A DNA stretch of 64,000 nucleotides from Chitinophaga pinensis DSM 2588 (lineage in GTDB: Bacteria > Bacteroidota > Bacteroidia > Chitinophagales > Chitinophagaceae), in the NCBI RefSeq assembly GCF_000024005.1, contig NC_013132.1, positions 3,900,001 through 3,964,000 on the forward strand, read 5' to 3'. Both the position numbers and the translations under genes were made by a program. The notes under the pieces are model-generated. The model was not told the DNA's origin, made no database searches, and saw nothing but the letters and a program-made list of their open reading frames with translations. Below are positions 53,085 through 62,464 of the stretch, piece by piece. Position 1 is the first letter of the stretch; each line of letters opens with the position of its first letter.

Positions 53085-53102
53085 GCCTTTAATTTCAAAG
53101 GC
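53085..53102 (-). promoter_or_regulatory. Leader hairpin of the small secreted gene
   Basis: GCCTTT and AAAGGC around a six-base loop, 11 bases before the start codon, with flanks TTAGCCTTTG and AAAGGCAATG that resemble the leader at 49022-49038. Confidence 0.5.
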
Positions 53103-53514
53103 TAACTTTAATACATTAACAATGCCTACTCTCTTCGATGGTTTTCGGCTTCCCCATACCAATCTGCTTGCAATCAAATTGGTAGTGCTGATCAGCATTA
53201 AGTAGTTGAAATATTTATAAGGAGAACTTATTCAGTTTAGGGTTTGGTGGAATATCATAAAACTTCATGGAATAGTTACTGTTTGCAACAACAACAGCAG
53301 TAACAGGAGTTTTGAAGAAGATGTATAGTATTTGTATCGTTCATGGGTTAAAAACTTGATATGGCGGTTTATGTCTTTGTCACTACGAAGATAGTTTGGT
53401 GCGGCATTGTTTAACTTAGTAGTATGGCTATAAACTTTGGAGAAAGCATAATTTTCTACCTGACAACATTATTATGCTACGAAAAGCGCTTCGTCTTAAA
53501 AGTTTCCATGCAAA

Positions 53515-53542
53515 AAAGGTTTCAGCATAAACTGAAACCTTT
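53515..53542 (-). terminator. Strong hairpin with T-run
   Basis: AAAGGTTTCAG and its perfect complement, loop of six, followed on the minus strand by TTTTTTG. It is more than 300 bases after the FecR stop, so it probably ends another transcript. Confidence 0.75.
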
Positions 53543-53728
53543 CTTCATGAAAAAAAGCAAAATTGTTTGGCCGCAAGCGCTATCTGGCAGTTGGTGGTGC
53601 AAAAGCAGTTGTTGTTCTCGCTACTTCAAAATTGCGATAATATTGCATGTTAAAACTTAGGAGATCCGGTATATTTTTTAGGGGAAGCGAATTAGTTGCT
53701 GTTATGCAGCAGCGGCAAAAATGAAAAA

Positions 53729-53750
53729 AGCCAGTAAGGAATTACCGGCT
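53729..53750 (-). terminator. Terminator after the FecR gene
   Basis: AGCCGGTAA, loop TTCC, TTACTGGCT on the minus strand (9 bp with one wobble), then TTTTTCATTTTTG. It lies 114 bases after the FecR stop. Confidence 0.8.
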
Positions 53751-53863
53751 GTTCACGATTACTAACGGTGGGTTAACAAACCGGGTGTAATACGGGCCTG
53801 AACACAACTGACTAATTGATTGGTTCAAGCCAAGTCAGGATTTTATAGGATCTAATTAACCAT

Positions 53864-54979
53864 CTATTTTAGTTTTATATGATAAGTTCCATTTTTATCT
53901 TTCTTAATATCGCCTTCAATGATCAACTGGGTGAGAAAGTCCTCGATAGGCTTATCAAGATTGATCACTGCAAATGCGGTTTTATCCGTTGTCCAACCAT
54001 CCATTTCCAGCTTTACGTTAAAGTACCTGTACGCAATCTCCTTTACTTCATTTTCATCTCTTGTTTCCATGTGTATAATGCGTGTCATCCAGCCAACTTC
54101 CTTTTGGGGATCAAATCGCATGGTAGCCAGCTTTCCGCCCACTATATCCGCCGCATAGCCTGTTTTCAGCGCTACAGATGTATGGCTTCCGGAAACTGTT
54201 GCCTCGCCTGAAAACAGCGCTACCCGCGTGTGATGGTTATCGTAGCTGTTAACATTGAATTCGGTAGCTAATACGTTTACTGTTGCATTGGCCGAATGGA
54301 CGTTAAAGGGACGTGCCTTAGTAGCCGCCACCCGGAAATATGCTTCGCCATGCAGATCAACGGATCGTGCTCCTTCCTCAAATACCAGCGGAAAATCCAT
54401 CTGGGAAAAAGCATTGAGCATAGCGCTGGAGCCTTCGCTCATTACCACCCTGCATTGTTTGCCGGCCGGTACCACTATTTTTGCTCTAGCGCCCCTGTAC
54501 TCTTTCTTCATGGTTGCGAGCAAAGGGCCGCTCTTCATTGTTATGCCGTTGGTAGCATCTATTAATACCATCGTATCGGCTATAGGGAGGGTATCCCGGC
54601 CAATTAAAAGCGTGATGCGGCTAAACCGCGTGATGTCTGCCAGATTGGGAGGGTGCTTGCGCATGGCCGGTCGCCAAAGGGCAATACCTACTACAACCAC
54701 CACCAATATGCAGGCGGCCGCTGCCAGGGGTATTATTTTTATTCTTTTCCGCTCCGTTTGCTGTTTCACCTTTTTTATGATCTCTAAAGCTTCGTGTTCA
54801 TTTACTGCCGAAATATGTTCTTTTACGAGCAATGCGTTCTCATGCAAATAGCCGTGTAAAGCTTTTACCTGAGGATATTTGTTCACTAACATGTTTAACA
54901 GCTCTTGTTCATGATGGGTTATCGATCCGGTGATTTCAGCAATTATGAGGGTGGTAATTTGCCGGGTACTCTTTTTCAT
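53864..54979 (-). CDS. FecR family anti-sigma factor
   Basis: 371 residues. Cytoplasmic N-terminus to about residue 78, a membrane helix (IIPLAAAACILVVVVVGIAL), FecR domain with VPAGKQCRVVMSEGSSAMLN, GEAYFRVAATKARPFNVHSA and VLATEFNVNSYDNHHTRVAL, and a DUF4974-like C-terminus (NEVKEIAYRYFNVKLEMDGW). It should connect the divergent SusC at 55928-59242 to the sigma factor encoded 53 bases upstream. Only about one quarter alike to the other FecR here by eye, so it is not a recent copy. Confidence 0.95.
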   Translation of the reverse strand: MKKSTRQITTLIIAEITGSITHHEQELLNMLVNKYPQVKALHGYLHENALLVKEHISAVNEHEALEIIKKVKQQTERKRIKIIPLAAAACILVVVVVGIALWRPAMRKHPPNLADITRFSRITLLIGRDTLPIADTMVLIDATNGITMKSGPLLATMKKEYRGARAKIVVPAGKQCRVVMSEGSSAMLNAFSQMDFPLVFEEGARSVDLHGEAYFRVAATKARPFNVHSANATVNVLATEFNVNSYDNHHTRVALFSGEATVSGSHTSVALKTGYAADIVGGKLATMRFDPQKEVGWMTRIIHMETRDENEVKEIAYRYFNVKLEMDGWTTDKTAFAVINLDKPIEDFLTQLIIEGDIKKDKNGTYHIKLK

Positions 54980-55032
54980 AATATCATTTTTAGAGGAGAT
55001 AAGTGGTTATGTTACTAAGCATTACTAGCTGC

Positions 55033-55569
55033 TTACTTTGGGTTAAAAATCGATCTAAGTTTTGCCGTGAGTTTCGAAGTAAGATACCTTACGCGCCTGA
55101 GTGGTATATTGTATTTGTCGGCTACGTCCTGGTCCTCTTCTCCGTATATATTTGAGTCTTTAAATGCGTTTGCATATGGTTCAGGGGCGATTTTATCTAC
55201 CGCCTCTATTAATTGTTTTAGCTTTTCCTGTCTCAGCATCTGATCACTTAACATACCGTACTTTTCTTCATGATGGAAATGTCTTTTCTTCCTTTTAATG
55301 CCACTGTTTAGCATGTTCATGGCGCGATGTTGGGCAGCCCGGTTTAAATAGGCTCCCAAATTGCCATCAATTTCTTTCTTTGCGCGTTTCTGCCACAGAT
55401 CCGCAAACACATCCTGTACCACATCCGCTGCGTCTTCCGCGTCTTTGGTAATATAGGCCGCTGCACGAATGGCAGAAGCCTTATACCTGTCGTATACTAC
55501 ATTAAATGCCTTTTCGGCCAGGCCCTCATCACCTCCTGTTAATAATTCAATTAATTCTTCATCTTGCAT
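55033..55569 (-). CDS. ECF sigma factor (Bacteroidota SusC/FecR type)
   Basis: 178 residues: region 2 (VYDRYKASAIRAAAYITKDA, ADVVQDVFADLWQKRAKKEI) and region 4 (ANAFKDSNIYGEEDQDVADK, YNIPLRRVRYLTSKLTAKLR). Region 4 is somewhat unusual: the DSNIYGEEDQDVADKY stretch replaces the common SYKEIA. First gene of a sigma-FecR operon divergent from SusC. Confidence 0.93.
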   Translation of the reverse strand: MQDEELIELLTGGDEGLAEKAFNVVYDRYKASAIRAAAYITKDAEDAADVVQDVFADLWQKRAKKEIDGNLGAYLNRAAQHRAMNMLNSGIKRKKRHFHHEEKYGMLSDQMLRQEKLKQLIEAVDKIAPEPYANAFKDSNIYGEEDQDVADKYNIPLRRVRYLTSKLTAKLRSIFNPK

Positions 55570-55927
55570 TTCTTGAACAAATTGTTTTGATGATTTGAAA
55601 ATATGTTCGACCTGACTAAATAAAAATGCTACAACCGGTCACGTTACATAGCAGCATATCGTGGATGGTTATTTTGAGGGAAACCTATACCTATATGTCA
55701 AAGCAAAATGGCAATAGTGACAAAACCGGCAAAAAAATTTAGAAAAAAAATGGGTTGCCGCAGTAGTTATATACAAATGCCATTGGTGCCAACATTAAAT
55801 TGACACACAACCATTGCAACTGTAAATCATTACAGATATATGTTATCCTTATTTGTTTTTATGCCCTGTTTGCTTTGACATATTGGTAGAAAAACCTCAG
55901 ACAGAGGGGGATAGCTAAATAAATACT
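55570..55927. promoter_or_regulatory. Divergent intergenic region between sigma factor and SusC
   Basis: 358 AT-rich bases that must contain the promoters of both units. TTTG appears at 55856 and 55869, but no confident promoter pair could be set. No gene. Confidence 0.5.
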
Positions 55928-58900
55928 ATGGGACGATTTTTATGCCATAAGGGCGTATACCTATTTGTGCTAACTATTTTTGTACACGTTGCCGGCTTAT
56001 TTGCTCAGGGGAAAGACATACCACCACTTCAGCGTAAGGTAACACTGGTGCTGAAGAATGGAACACTGTTAGACGTTAAAAAAGCTGTTAAGGAACAGAC
56101 CAACGTTGAAATTACGGGAAGGTTTGACCTTACAGCAGGGGGATTTACGGTGGATGCCCACGGTGTTACGGTACCCCAGCTCTTAAAGGAAAGTTTTACC
56201 CCGAAGGGTTATACCTGGGAACTAAGGGACAGTATGGTGGTGCTCCGCGAACCAACAAAGAAAGATAGCAGTATTACCAGCGCTGAGCTGCCATTGCAGC
56301 CTACTACATTAACGGGTCTGGTAACCGACACCACCGGCGAGGCCCTGCCCGGAGCTACGGTACGCGTGTATGGCCAGAACAGAGGTGTTAGTACCAACCA
56401 TGCTGGCAGGTTTACCCTGCCTATTAGTAAGGCAGATACACTGCTCGATATAAGCTTTATCGGGTACGAGAAGCAGCGCCTATTGCTCTCGCCTAACCAG
56501 CGGTTTATAGCCGTACAACTGCATTTTGCTGATAAGCGCCTGGATGATGTTTTTGTTTCGGGCATGTCAGAAGCTTCCGAACGGTCTACTATAGGATCGA
56601 TTGATCATTTAGACTTCACCTACATTCAGTCGCTGGGCAACGACAATGCAGTTACTAACCTGCAGGGTGCCGTTCCCAACCTGCTGGTGGAGCAAACCAG
56701 CGGAGTGCCCAACAGTACGGTTTCGGTGCAATTGAGAGGGAGAAGCTCCTTCACCGGCAGAGCGGGACCGTTATATGTGATCAATGGCATACCCTACGCG
56801 GGCAATCTATCAACGATCAATCTTCGTCCTTCCATTTCCTCGCAAAATGTAAACGGTGGCGTGAGTCCGTTTAGCTTGCAGATGTTCGGACCCATTAAGT
56901 CTATCGTTATACTGAAAGATGCAGAAGCCACCGCCATTTACGGAGCCCGTGGCGCCAATGGCGTAATACTGATAGAAACCTTTCGTGGAAAACCGGGAAG
57001 AACCACCTTCGATGTTGATTTAGTATACGGCGTGGGCCGTGTAGCGAGAAAATACAACTTGCTGGATACGCAAGAGTATCTTACTATGAGAAAGGTGGCC
57101 TTCCGTAATGACGGGCTAACCCCCAGCAACATTCCCACCGATAAAGGATACTCACCCGATCAAACGCTGTGGGACCCTAACCTGTATTCCAACTGGCAGA
57201 AGGAGCTGATAGGTAAAAACGCCCGAACCACTGAGGCCGATATTGCCGTTACCATGGGTAATCGGAATCTTCAAACCCGTATCGGAGGTGGTTTCCTCAA
57301 ACAAACCACTGTGTTTTCGGCTAATCAGTATTATCAACGCACCAACGTTAACGTTGTTACAGACTATTCCACCAATGACATGAACTTCCAATTTCGGTCT
57401 TCTATGGGCTATTCCTACGACTTCAGCCAATCCTTCACCGGATCACTAATAGGCGTGCTCACTCCGCCCAATGCTCCCGGCAACCTTGGTGACAACAACG
57501 AACTGATTTGGGAGCCGGGGATCAACCACCCGCGGGCTGATTTTCTAAAAACCTATTCTTTTGCCAAAAGAAACTTCCTTTTCAGCAACATAGTTAAATG
57601 GCGGCCCCTTTCCAACGTGCTGATCAAAACCACCGCTGGTTTAAGTGGCCTGGCCACCAACGAAGCCGATCAATTGCCTATCGCCAGTCAGAACCCGTGG
57701 TCCGTAGCCAACAGGGAGGGCAGCTATACGCTTGCAAAGAGGAGCATACTGGGTTACATTGTTGAACCGGTAATGGAATACTATCCCCGTTTTATACCAG
57801 GCGATATTACCCTGCTTATCGGCGCTTCCTTTCAAAAGATCACCAGCAAAAGCACTTTATTCTCAGGAGACGGATATACCAGCGACGCCGACCTGATAAC
57901 AATGGAAAACGCTCCCCACAACTACCTCAATATCCATAACCGGTCTCAATATGTATACGGCTCCCTGTTTACCCAGATAAGATACCAAAGCAAGAAAAAA
58001 TACCTGGCCAGCTTTACCTACAGGAGCGATGTAAGCAGCAGGTTTAGTCCGCTGCGCAACACAGGAAGCTTTCTGTCACTTGGCGGCGCATGGATCTTCT
58101 CTGAAGAACCACTGTTAAAACACAACAACTCTAAGCTGCTCTATGGTAAACTTCGTGGTAGTATAGGGATCACTGGTAGTGACGACATAGACGATAACCA
58201 GAACCAGGCCGTATGGGCCGGCAATGGGGGCGACAACCCTTACCAGGGGGTGAATGGCATCAGTCCGCAGGATCCCTTCAACTCCCGCGCTACCTGGCAA
58301 TTATCACTAAAAAAAGAGCTGGGGCTTGACCTGCGATTTTTCAAGGGCCGCTTACAATCCACCTTTTCCTACTACCACAACAAAAGCTACAATCAGCTAT
58401 TGAAGTCAGAGCTACCTGCCCAGGCGGGCTTTCCCGATATGCTGCGTAATACCGATGCCAAGGTGCTCAACTCCGGCATAGAGGTGGAAATAGGAGGCGA
58501 CATCATTCAACGCGACGAAACCAGTTTGCATATAGCTGCCAACTTCGCCCGGCCGCGTAATAAAGTGCTTTCCATTGCCAACGCCGACCGGCAGACCAGC
58601 ACCCTCTTTCAGGTAGGCCAGCCCATAACGGGGCTTAATAAATTCAAGTCAACCGGTGTGTCTTCGGCTAACGGCCTTTACCAGTTCGTCGATAGAGACG
58701 GCAACGGGATTTACAATGTGGCAGACTATCAGCCCATAGGCTCACTCGATCCTGTACTGCTTGCCGGCTTGTCTATTCAATACCGCTGGAAAAGTATTAC
58801 GCTCAGTGCGCGGTTCGATTACAGGAAGCAGATGGCGCCATCTTACGTCTACTCCATGCAACTGTCAGACAGATATCTGGGAGGCCTTACCAACCATATA

Positions 58901-59242
58901 GTAGCAACACTTGACTACTGGAAAAACCCCGGCGACCAGGCCACTTATCAAAAGCCCTCCGCACTTTCTTCCAGTGAAGCCAACAGCACCAAGACCATGA
59001 TCATCAACTCCAGCGAAGCATTTACCGCCAGCGACTACCTCAAATGCCGGGAAATGTCGTTCACCTACGTGGTAAGCGAAAAGATAGCCAAACGGGTACA
59101 TTGCCAGCACCTGAGCGTTTTTATAAGAGGGCAGAACCTGTTTACCATTAGTCCGTACAAAGCCGGAGATCCTGAAACAGCCAATGTGCTTTCGCTTGGT
59201 ACGCTTACCACTTTCACCGGAGGCATTCATTTAACACTCTAA
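55928..59242 (+). CDS. SusC/RagA TonB-dependent transporter with divergent STN domain
   Basis: 1104 residues. Signal peptide ending GLFAQ, then an STN-like domain (about 35-110: RKVTLVLKNGTLLDVKKAVK, GYTWELRDSMVVLREP) that is more diverged than in the other SusC; carboxypeptidase-regulatory-like domain (130-205: LTGLVTDTTGEALPGATVRV); plug with SusC signature LKDAEATAIYGARGANGVIL; barrel ending LTTFTGGIHLTL. Import across the outer membrane with signalling to the divergent FecR/sigma pair is expected. SusD follows 15 bases later. No hydrolase follows, so the substrate is unknown; peptides are as likely as glycans. Confidence 0.96.
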   Translation: MGRFLCHKGVYLFVLTIFVHVAGLFAQGKDIPPLQRKVTLVLKNGTLLDVKKAVKEQTNVEITGRFDLTAGGFTVDAHGVTVPQLLKESFTPKGYTWELRDSMVVLREPTKKDSSITSAELPLQPTTLTGLVTDTTGEALPGATVRVYGQNRGVSTNHAGRFTLPISKADTLLDISFIGYEKQRLLLSPNQRFIAVQLHFADKRLDDVFVSGMSEASERSTIGSIDHLDFTYIQSLGNDNAVTNLQGAVPNLLVEQTSGVPNSTVSVQLRGRSSFTGRAGPLYVINGIPYAGNLSTINLRPSISSQNVNGGVSPFSLQMFGPIKSIVILKDAEATAIYGARGANGVILIETFRGKPGRTTFDVDLVYGVGRVARKYNLLDTQEYLTMRKVAFRNDGLTPSNIPTDKGYSPDQTLWDPNLYSNWQKELIGKNARTTEADIAVTMGNRNLQTRIGGGFLKQTTVFSANQYYQRTNVNVVTDYSTNDMNFQFRSSMGYSYDFSQSFTGSLIGVLTPPNAPGNLGDNNELIWEPGINHPRADFLKTYSFAKRNFLFSNIVKWRPLSNVLIKTTAGLSGLATNEADQLPIASQNPWSVANREGSYTLAKRSILGYIVEPVMEYYPRFIPGDITLLIGASFQKITSKSTLFSGDGYTSDADLITMENAPHNYLNIHNRSQYVYGSLFTQIRYQSKKKYLASFTYRSDVSSRFSPLRNTGSFLSLGGAWIFSEEPLLKHNNSKLLYGKLRGSIGITGSDDIDDNQNQAVWAGNGGDNPYQGVNGISPQDPFNSRATWQLSLKKELGLDLRFFKGRLQSTFSYYHNKSYNQLLKSELPAQAGFPDMLRNTDAKVLNSGIEVEIGGDIIQRDETSLHIAANFARPRNKVLSIANADRQTSTLFQVGQPITGLNKFKSTGVSSANGLYQFVDRDGNGIYNVADYQPIGSLDPVLLAGLSIQYRWKSITLSARFDYRKQMAPSYVYSMQLSDRYLGGLTNHIVATLDYWKNPGDQATYQKPSALSSSEANSTKTMIINSSEAFTASDYLKCREMSFTYVVSEKIAKRVHCQHLSVFIRGQNLFTISPYKAGDPETANVLSLGTLTTFTGGIHLTL

Positions 59243-59257
59243 TGGCCACCACAAACG

Positions 59258-60646
59258 ATGCTAATGACACCTAAACAAACTATACTCTCTTTACTCCTTT
59301 GCCTGCTGGTGCAAGCCTGCTCTCTTATTAAAGCCGACGTACCGCTCGATAAAGTGGCAGGGCGGCAGATATTTCAAAACCCCGACTCCGCCATCGCAGC
59401 CGTAACCGGTATATACGAAGGCATATCATCCACCAGTAACTTCTTCAGCGCCGGGGCATCTGTTTATGGAGGACTGTACGCAGACGAACTCGTATACACG
59501 GGCCTGACCGTACCGATCACTGAATTCTCCAACAGCACGCTCAATTCCGGCAATACCACGCTCGAAACTATATTCTGGAGAAACACCTACTACTTCATCT
59601 ACCGCACCAACGCCTGCATAGAAGGGTTAGCTGCCAGTGAAAGTTTGGATGCCGGCCTGAGAAACCAGCTTACCGGGGAGGCAAAGTTTTTCCGGGCCTT
59701 TCTTTATTTCTACCTGATGCAGTTCTTTGGAGAAGTACCCTTAGTTACCAGCACCGATCAGTTGATTATTGAAACCATGCCCCGGATACCCCTGGCTGTT
59801 ATAAAAGAATCGATCTTTACCGACCTGCGGGATGCCAAGGCACTACTTAAAGAAAACTATCCTACCAGCGACCGGGCCAGGGCCAATAAATGGAGTGCCG
59901 CTGCGCTGCTGGCACGAATGTATCTCTACGAACAAAACTGGCCAATGGCCCTGCAGGAAGCTACCCAGATCATTAGCTCCGGCACCTACCGGCTGGTAGG
60001 GCCGGATAGTGTGTTCCTGCTAACCAGTAAAGAAGCTATACTGCAAATACAGCCTGTGATTCAGCGTTATAACACGATGGATGGTTTTCTGTTTATACCC
60101 AGCGCCGGTATTCGTCCTTCTTTTGCGATTACTACCTCGCTTATGAGCGCCTTTGAACCAGGCGATCTGCGGCAAACGAACTGGGTGGCATCGCAAAACA
60201 ATAACGGTATCACTTATAACTACCCGTTCAAATACAGAAAACGGCTGGATGCATCTGCGGATTTCAAGGTTACTGAATATACCAACCTGCTACGGCTTGC
60301 CGAGATCTACCTCATAAGGGCAGAGTGTAATACAGTACAGGGATTACTGCCCGCGGCTATTAGAGACATAGATATCATAAGACGTCGGGCCGGTCTGCCG
60401 CTTATTGGCGAAACACAGCCAAATATGAACGCGACGGACCTGATGGCGCTGATACGCCATGAAAGAAGGATAGAATTCTTCGCCGAATCGGGACACAGAT
60501 GGATGGATTTAAAACGCGCCGGTAATGCGGATGGGCTGATGCAAAGCTTAAAGCCCGGCTGGAAAAGCACAGGGCTTCTGTGGCCCATACCTGCTAACCA
60601 GATCGTTCTAAATCCATCGCTTGTTCAAAACCCCGGTTATCGTTAA
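59258..60646 (+). CDS. SusD/RagB family outer-membrane lipoprotein
   Basis: 462 residues (a second ATG at 59264 is possible). Lipobox VQAC near residue 21, then SLIKADVPLDKVAGRQIFQN. C-terminal SusD signature: LRLAEIYLIRAECNTVQGLL, HERRIEFFAESGHRWMDLKR and LWPIPANQIVLNPSLVQNPG. Partner of the preceding SusC. Confidence 0.96.
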   Translation: MLMTPKQTILSLLLCLLVQACSLIKADVPLDKVAGRQIFQNPDSAIAAVTGIYEGISSTSNFFSAGASVYGGLYADELVYTGLTVPITEFSNSTLNSGNTTLETIFWRNTYYFIYRTNACIEGLAASESLDAGLRNQLTGEAKFFRAFLYFYLMQFFGEVPLVTSTDQLIIETMPRIPLAVIKESIFTDLRDAKALLKENYPTSDRARANKWSAAALLARMYLYEQNWPMALQEATQIISSGTYRLVGPDSVFLLTSKEAILQIQPVIQRYNTMDGFLFIPSAGIRPSFAITTSLMSAFEPGDLRQTNWVASQNNNGITYNYPFKYRKRLDASADFKVTEYTNLLRLAEIYLIRAECNTVQGLLPAAIRDIDIIRRRAGLPLIGETQPNMNATDLMALIRHERRIEFFAESGHRWMDLKRAGNADGLMQSLKPGWKSTGLLWPIPANQIVLNPSLVQNPGYR

Positions 60647-60664
60647 TAACCGCCCATTACTATA

Positions 60665-60910
60665 CTACCACGGCAGATAACCACTGGTATAGATCAACAC
60701 ATTGTCCTTTGCCCGGAGACATACATCGATCGAAGGCGAGCAAAAGCCCTGTGCCTGCGTTTGCGTGGCCGAATACAGGATGGTTTGCCCATTCCAGTCG
60801 ATCCAGTCGTGATATATCTGGTCAGCGGCTGGTTGAGCATTTAATGCCCATGCGCTGCCTACGCCAGTAAGCAACGCCAATACGGAGAAAAAGAGTCTGG
60901 TTCTTTTCAT
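60665..60910 (-). CDS. Small secreted protein with cysteine pair
   Basis: 81 residues: signal peptide MKRTRLFFSVLALLTGVGSA, then WALNAQPAADQIYHDWIDWN and a Cys-x6-Cys (CSPSIDVC) before the end NVLIYTSGYLPW. In size, signal peptide and cysteine pair it resembles the two DUF6520-like proteins at 4444-4967, but no other sequence block matches well. The stop lies 18 bases from the SusD stop, opposite in direction, repeating the tail-to-tail layout of small secreted genes next to Sus or FecR genes seen elsewhere in the window. Confidence 0.7.
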   Translation of the reverse strand: MKRTRLFFSVLALLTGVGSAWALNAQPAADQIYHDWIDWNGQTILYSATQTQAQGFCSPSIDVCLRAKDNVLIYTSGYLPW

Positions 60911-61118
60911 AGTGTTGAGATTTTTGATGATGGTTGAAGAAATGAAAATGAAGAACGTTTACGATCGTATACCGTTAGAAATGCTTAATGGATTGGCCAG
61001 ATAGGCCACCAACCCCCACAAGTTATTTTGAGCTACCGTTAGTAGGTGCATGTTACGAATTTTACCATTTTCATCGGTTAATGGCTTGTTAACGATGCTT
61101 GTTTCGGGTATGGAGATC

Positions 61119-61760
61119 TTATTGTTCGATGCTTCCAAGGTAGATGCTATTGGTGCAGGCGCCGGTTTGTTCTGACCGGAAGGCGAGGTACGTTTGGATG
61201 GGGTGTTGCAGGTTCCAGCTTTCAGGTATGGGTAGGGTTTCTGTCCCCTGTTTGCGTTTGGCTCCGCAGAGGTTAACTACTGCCTGCCGGTAATAGGGGG
61301 AATAGGCCAGCAGCATGGCATGGTCTGTACTATGCGGGTAGGTAAGGTGAGGGGGCCAGGTGAACTGCAGTGACCGTGCGATGACAGAGACGGAGGCAGT
61401 TACCTGAATAGCAGGGGCGGAGGATTGTGCTACCAGCACCTGGCTATAGTTGATCTCGTAAGCAGGATAGCTGCCGGTGATGGCATGGGTAAGTTGGTAG
61501 GCCACAGCAGCGTTGTAAGCGGTGAAAGTTTGGTTTTGTGCGGCGATGGCAAAACCTAGCTTCACGAAATCAGGGAAGCACTTCAGCATATCATTTACCA
61601 ATTTCATTTTCAGGCGGCAGGCCAGCTGCTTTTCCGTAGGCGGCCTGGTGGATTTGCGGCGCCGAGAGCGGAGGATGTACTGTCCGTTCAGCTCATACCC
61701 TTCCACGCCGCCGATAACGCCGTAAAAGCCGTTAAAAATGCCTTTTTTCAATCTGGCCAT
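61119..61760 (-). CDS. DUF6266 family protein
   Basis: 213 residues starting MARLKKGIFNGFYGVIGGVE, the family N-terminus (M-A-R, Lys-Gly, then a Gly/Val-rich stretch and a basic RSRRRK). Pairs with the product of 61826-62464: both have IL/VMRSR at about 30-34, a conserved NxAxxxxxxxxTG-YPAxxINY-QV middle (AITGSYPAYEINYSQVLVAQ) and a similar end (SIYLGSIEQ). Function unknown; members occur in many copies in Bacteroidota genomes. Confidence 0.85.
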   Translation of the reverse strand: MARLKKGIFNGFYGVIGGVEGYELNGQYILRSRRRKSTRPPTEKQLACRLKMKLVNDMLKCFPDFVKLGFAIAAQNQTFTAYNAAVAYQLTHAITGSYPAYEINYSQVLVAQSSAPAIQVTASVSVIARSLQFTWPPHLTYPHSTDHAMLLAYSPYYRQAVVNLCGAKRKQGTETLPIPESWNLQHPIQTYLAFRSEQTGACTNSIYLGSIEQ

Positions 61761-61786
61761 GATAGATCATTTTAAAGATGAAAGAA

Positions 61787-61813
61787 AAGGCAGCCGCCAC
61801 TGGCGGCTGCCTT
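61787..61813 (-). terminator. Terminator between the two DUF6266 genes
   Basis: AAGGCAGCCGCC, loop of three, complement, followed by TTTTCTTTC on the minus strand, 13 bases after the stop of the upstream gene. Confidence 0.85.
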
Positions 61814-61825
61814 GCATAAGAACCG

Positions 61826-62464
61826 TTAAGAGATAACATCCGAACCGAGGTAGCGGGAATCGCTGCTTACCTTGCCGGCCGCGTTGGTACCAAAGGACCA
61901 TACATGCACTACATCATCCGTCCAGCCCGCGGGCAGATCCATGCTGTACGACATAGCTTGCCTTGTAACCACACGCAGTGCCCTGGCAAATACCTGCTTG
62001 GCCGGGTTGTACGCCAGAAAGCTGATCATATCCGTTCCATTGCTGCTATCGGGCGAAGCATTGTTCACCCAGTTGAAGTTAAACTGATCCTGAACGGCGC
62101 TTCGAGCGGTAATGGCCGGCAATGCCAGCAGGTTGCCCTTGGCGATCATCACCTGCGCATAGTTAATGGTAAGCGCCGGGTATACACCGGTAACCGCCTC
62201 CATATTGGCAGCAAAAGCCGCGTTGAACGGGGTGAGCTCCTTATTATACGCCTGAAAGCCGGTATTAAGAACATCGGTGATAGGGCGGAGAAATTGCACT
62301 ACGAGCGTAAAGATGGCCCGCTGGCGCTGCTGCGCCTCTGAGGGGTTATCGCCGCTTTTTACCGGGCGGCTGCGCATTACCTGAATGCCTTTCCAACTGG
62401 CACCTACTACGGTGCCTACCAGGCCAACGAAGGGGCCTAATATACCTTTAAGATACCTTGCCAT
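61826..62464 (-). CDS. DUF6266 family protein
   Basis: 212 residues starting MARYLKGILGPFVGLVGTVV and GASWKGIQVMRSRPVKSG, a textbook DUF6266 N-terminus. Middle block AVTGVYPALTINYAQVMIAK matches the neighbour's. Beta-rich C-terminal half ending SDSRYLGSDVIS. Tandem paralogue of 61119-61760, but each has its own terminator region. Downstream of an ECF sigma gene. Confidence 0.88.
   Translation of the reverse strand: MARYLKGILGPFVGLVGTVVGASWKGIQVMRSRPVKSGDNPSEAQQRQRAIFTLVVQFLRPITDVLNTGFQAYNKELTPFNAAFAANMEAVTGVYPALTINYAQVMIAKGNLLALPAITARSAVQDQFNFNWVNNASPDSSNGTDMISFLAYNPAKQVFARALRVVTRQAMSYSMDLPAGWTDDVVHVWSFGTNAAGKVSSDSRYLGSDVIS

Larger units (their letters stand above)
53103..53863. other. Long intergenic stretch with two terminators and no clear gene
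   Basis: About 760 bases. It holds two minus-strand terminators (53729-53750 and 53515-53542) and, between them, a 22-codon frame on the minus strand (53580-53648) without a ribosome-binding site. A plus-strand frame at 53424-53660 runs through a terminator hairpin and is not believed. The two terminators in a row suggest a separate short transcript between them. Confidence 0.4.

Noticed and set aside
53424..53660. 78-codon plus-strand frame in the long intergenic stretch
   Set aside because: Crosses a strong terminator hairpin and has no conserved feature.
43164..60646. Large inverted duplication of the Sus/FecR cassettes
   Set aside because: The two sets differ strongly in sequence (STN domains, FecR and sigma region 4), so the mirror layout is not a recent duplication.
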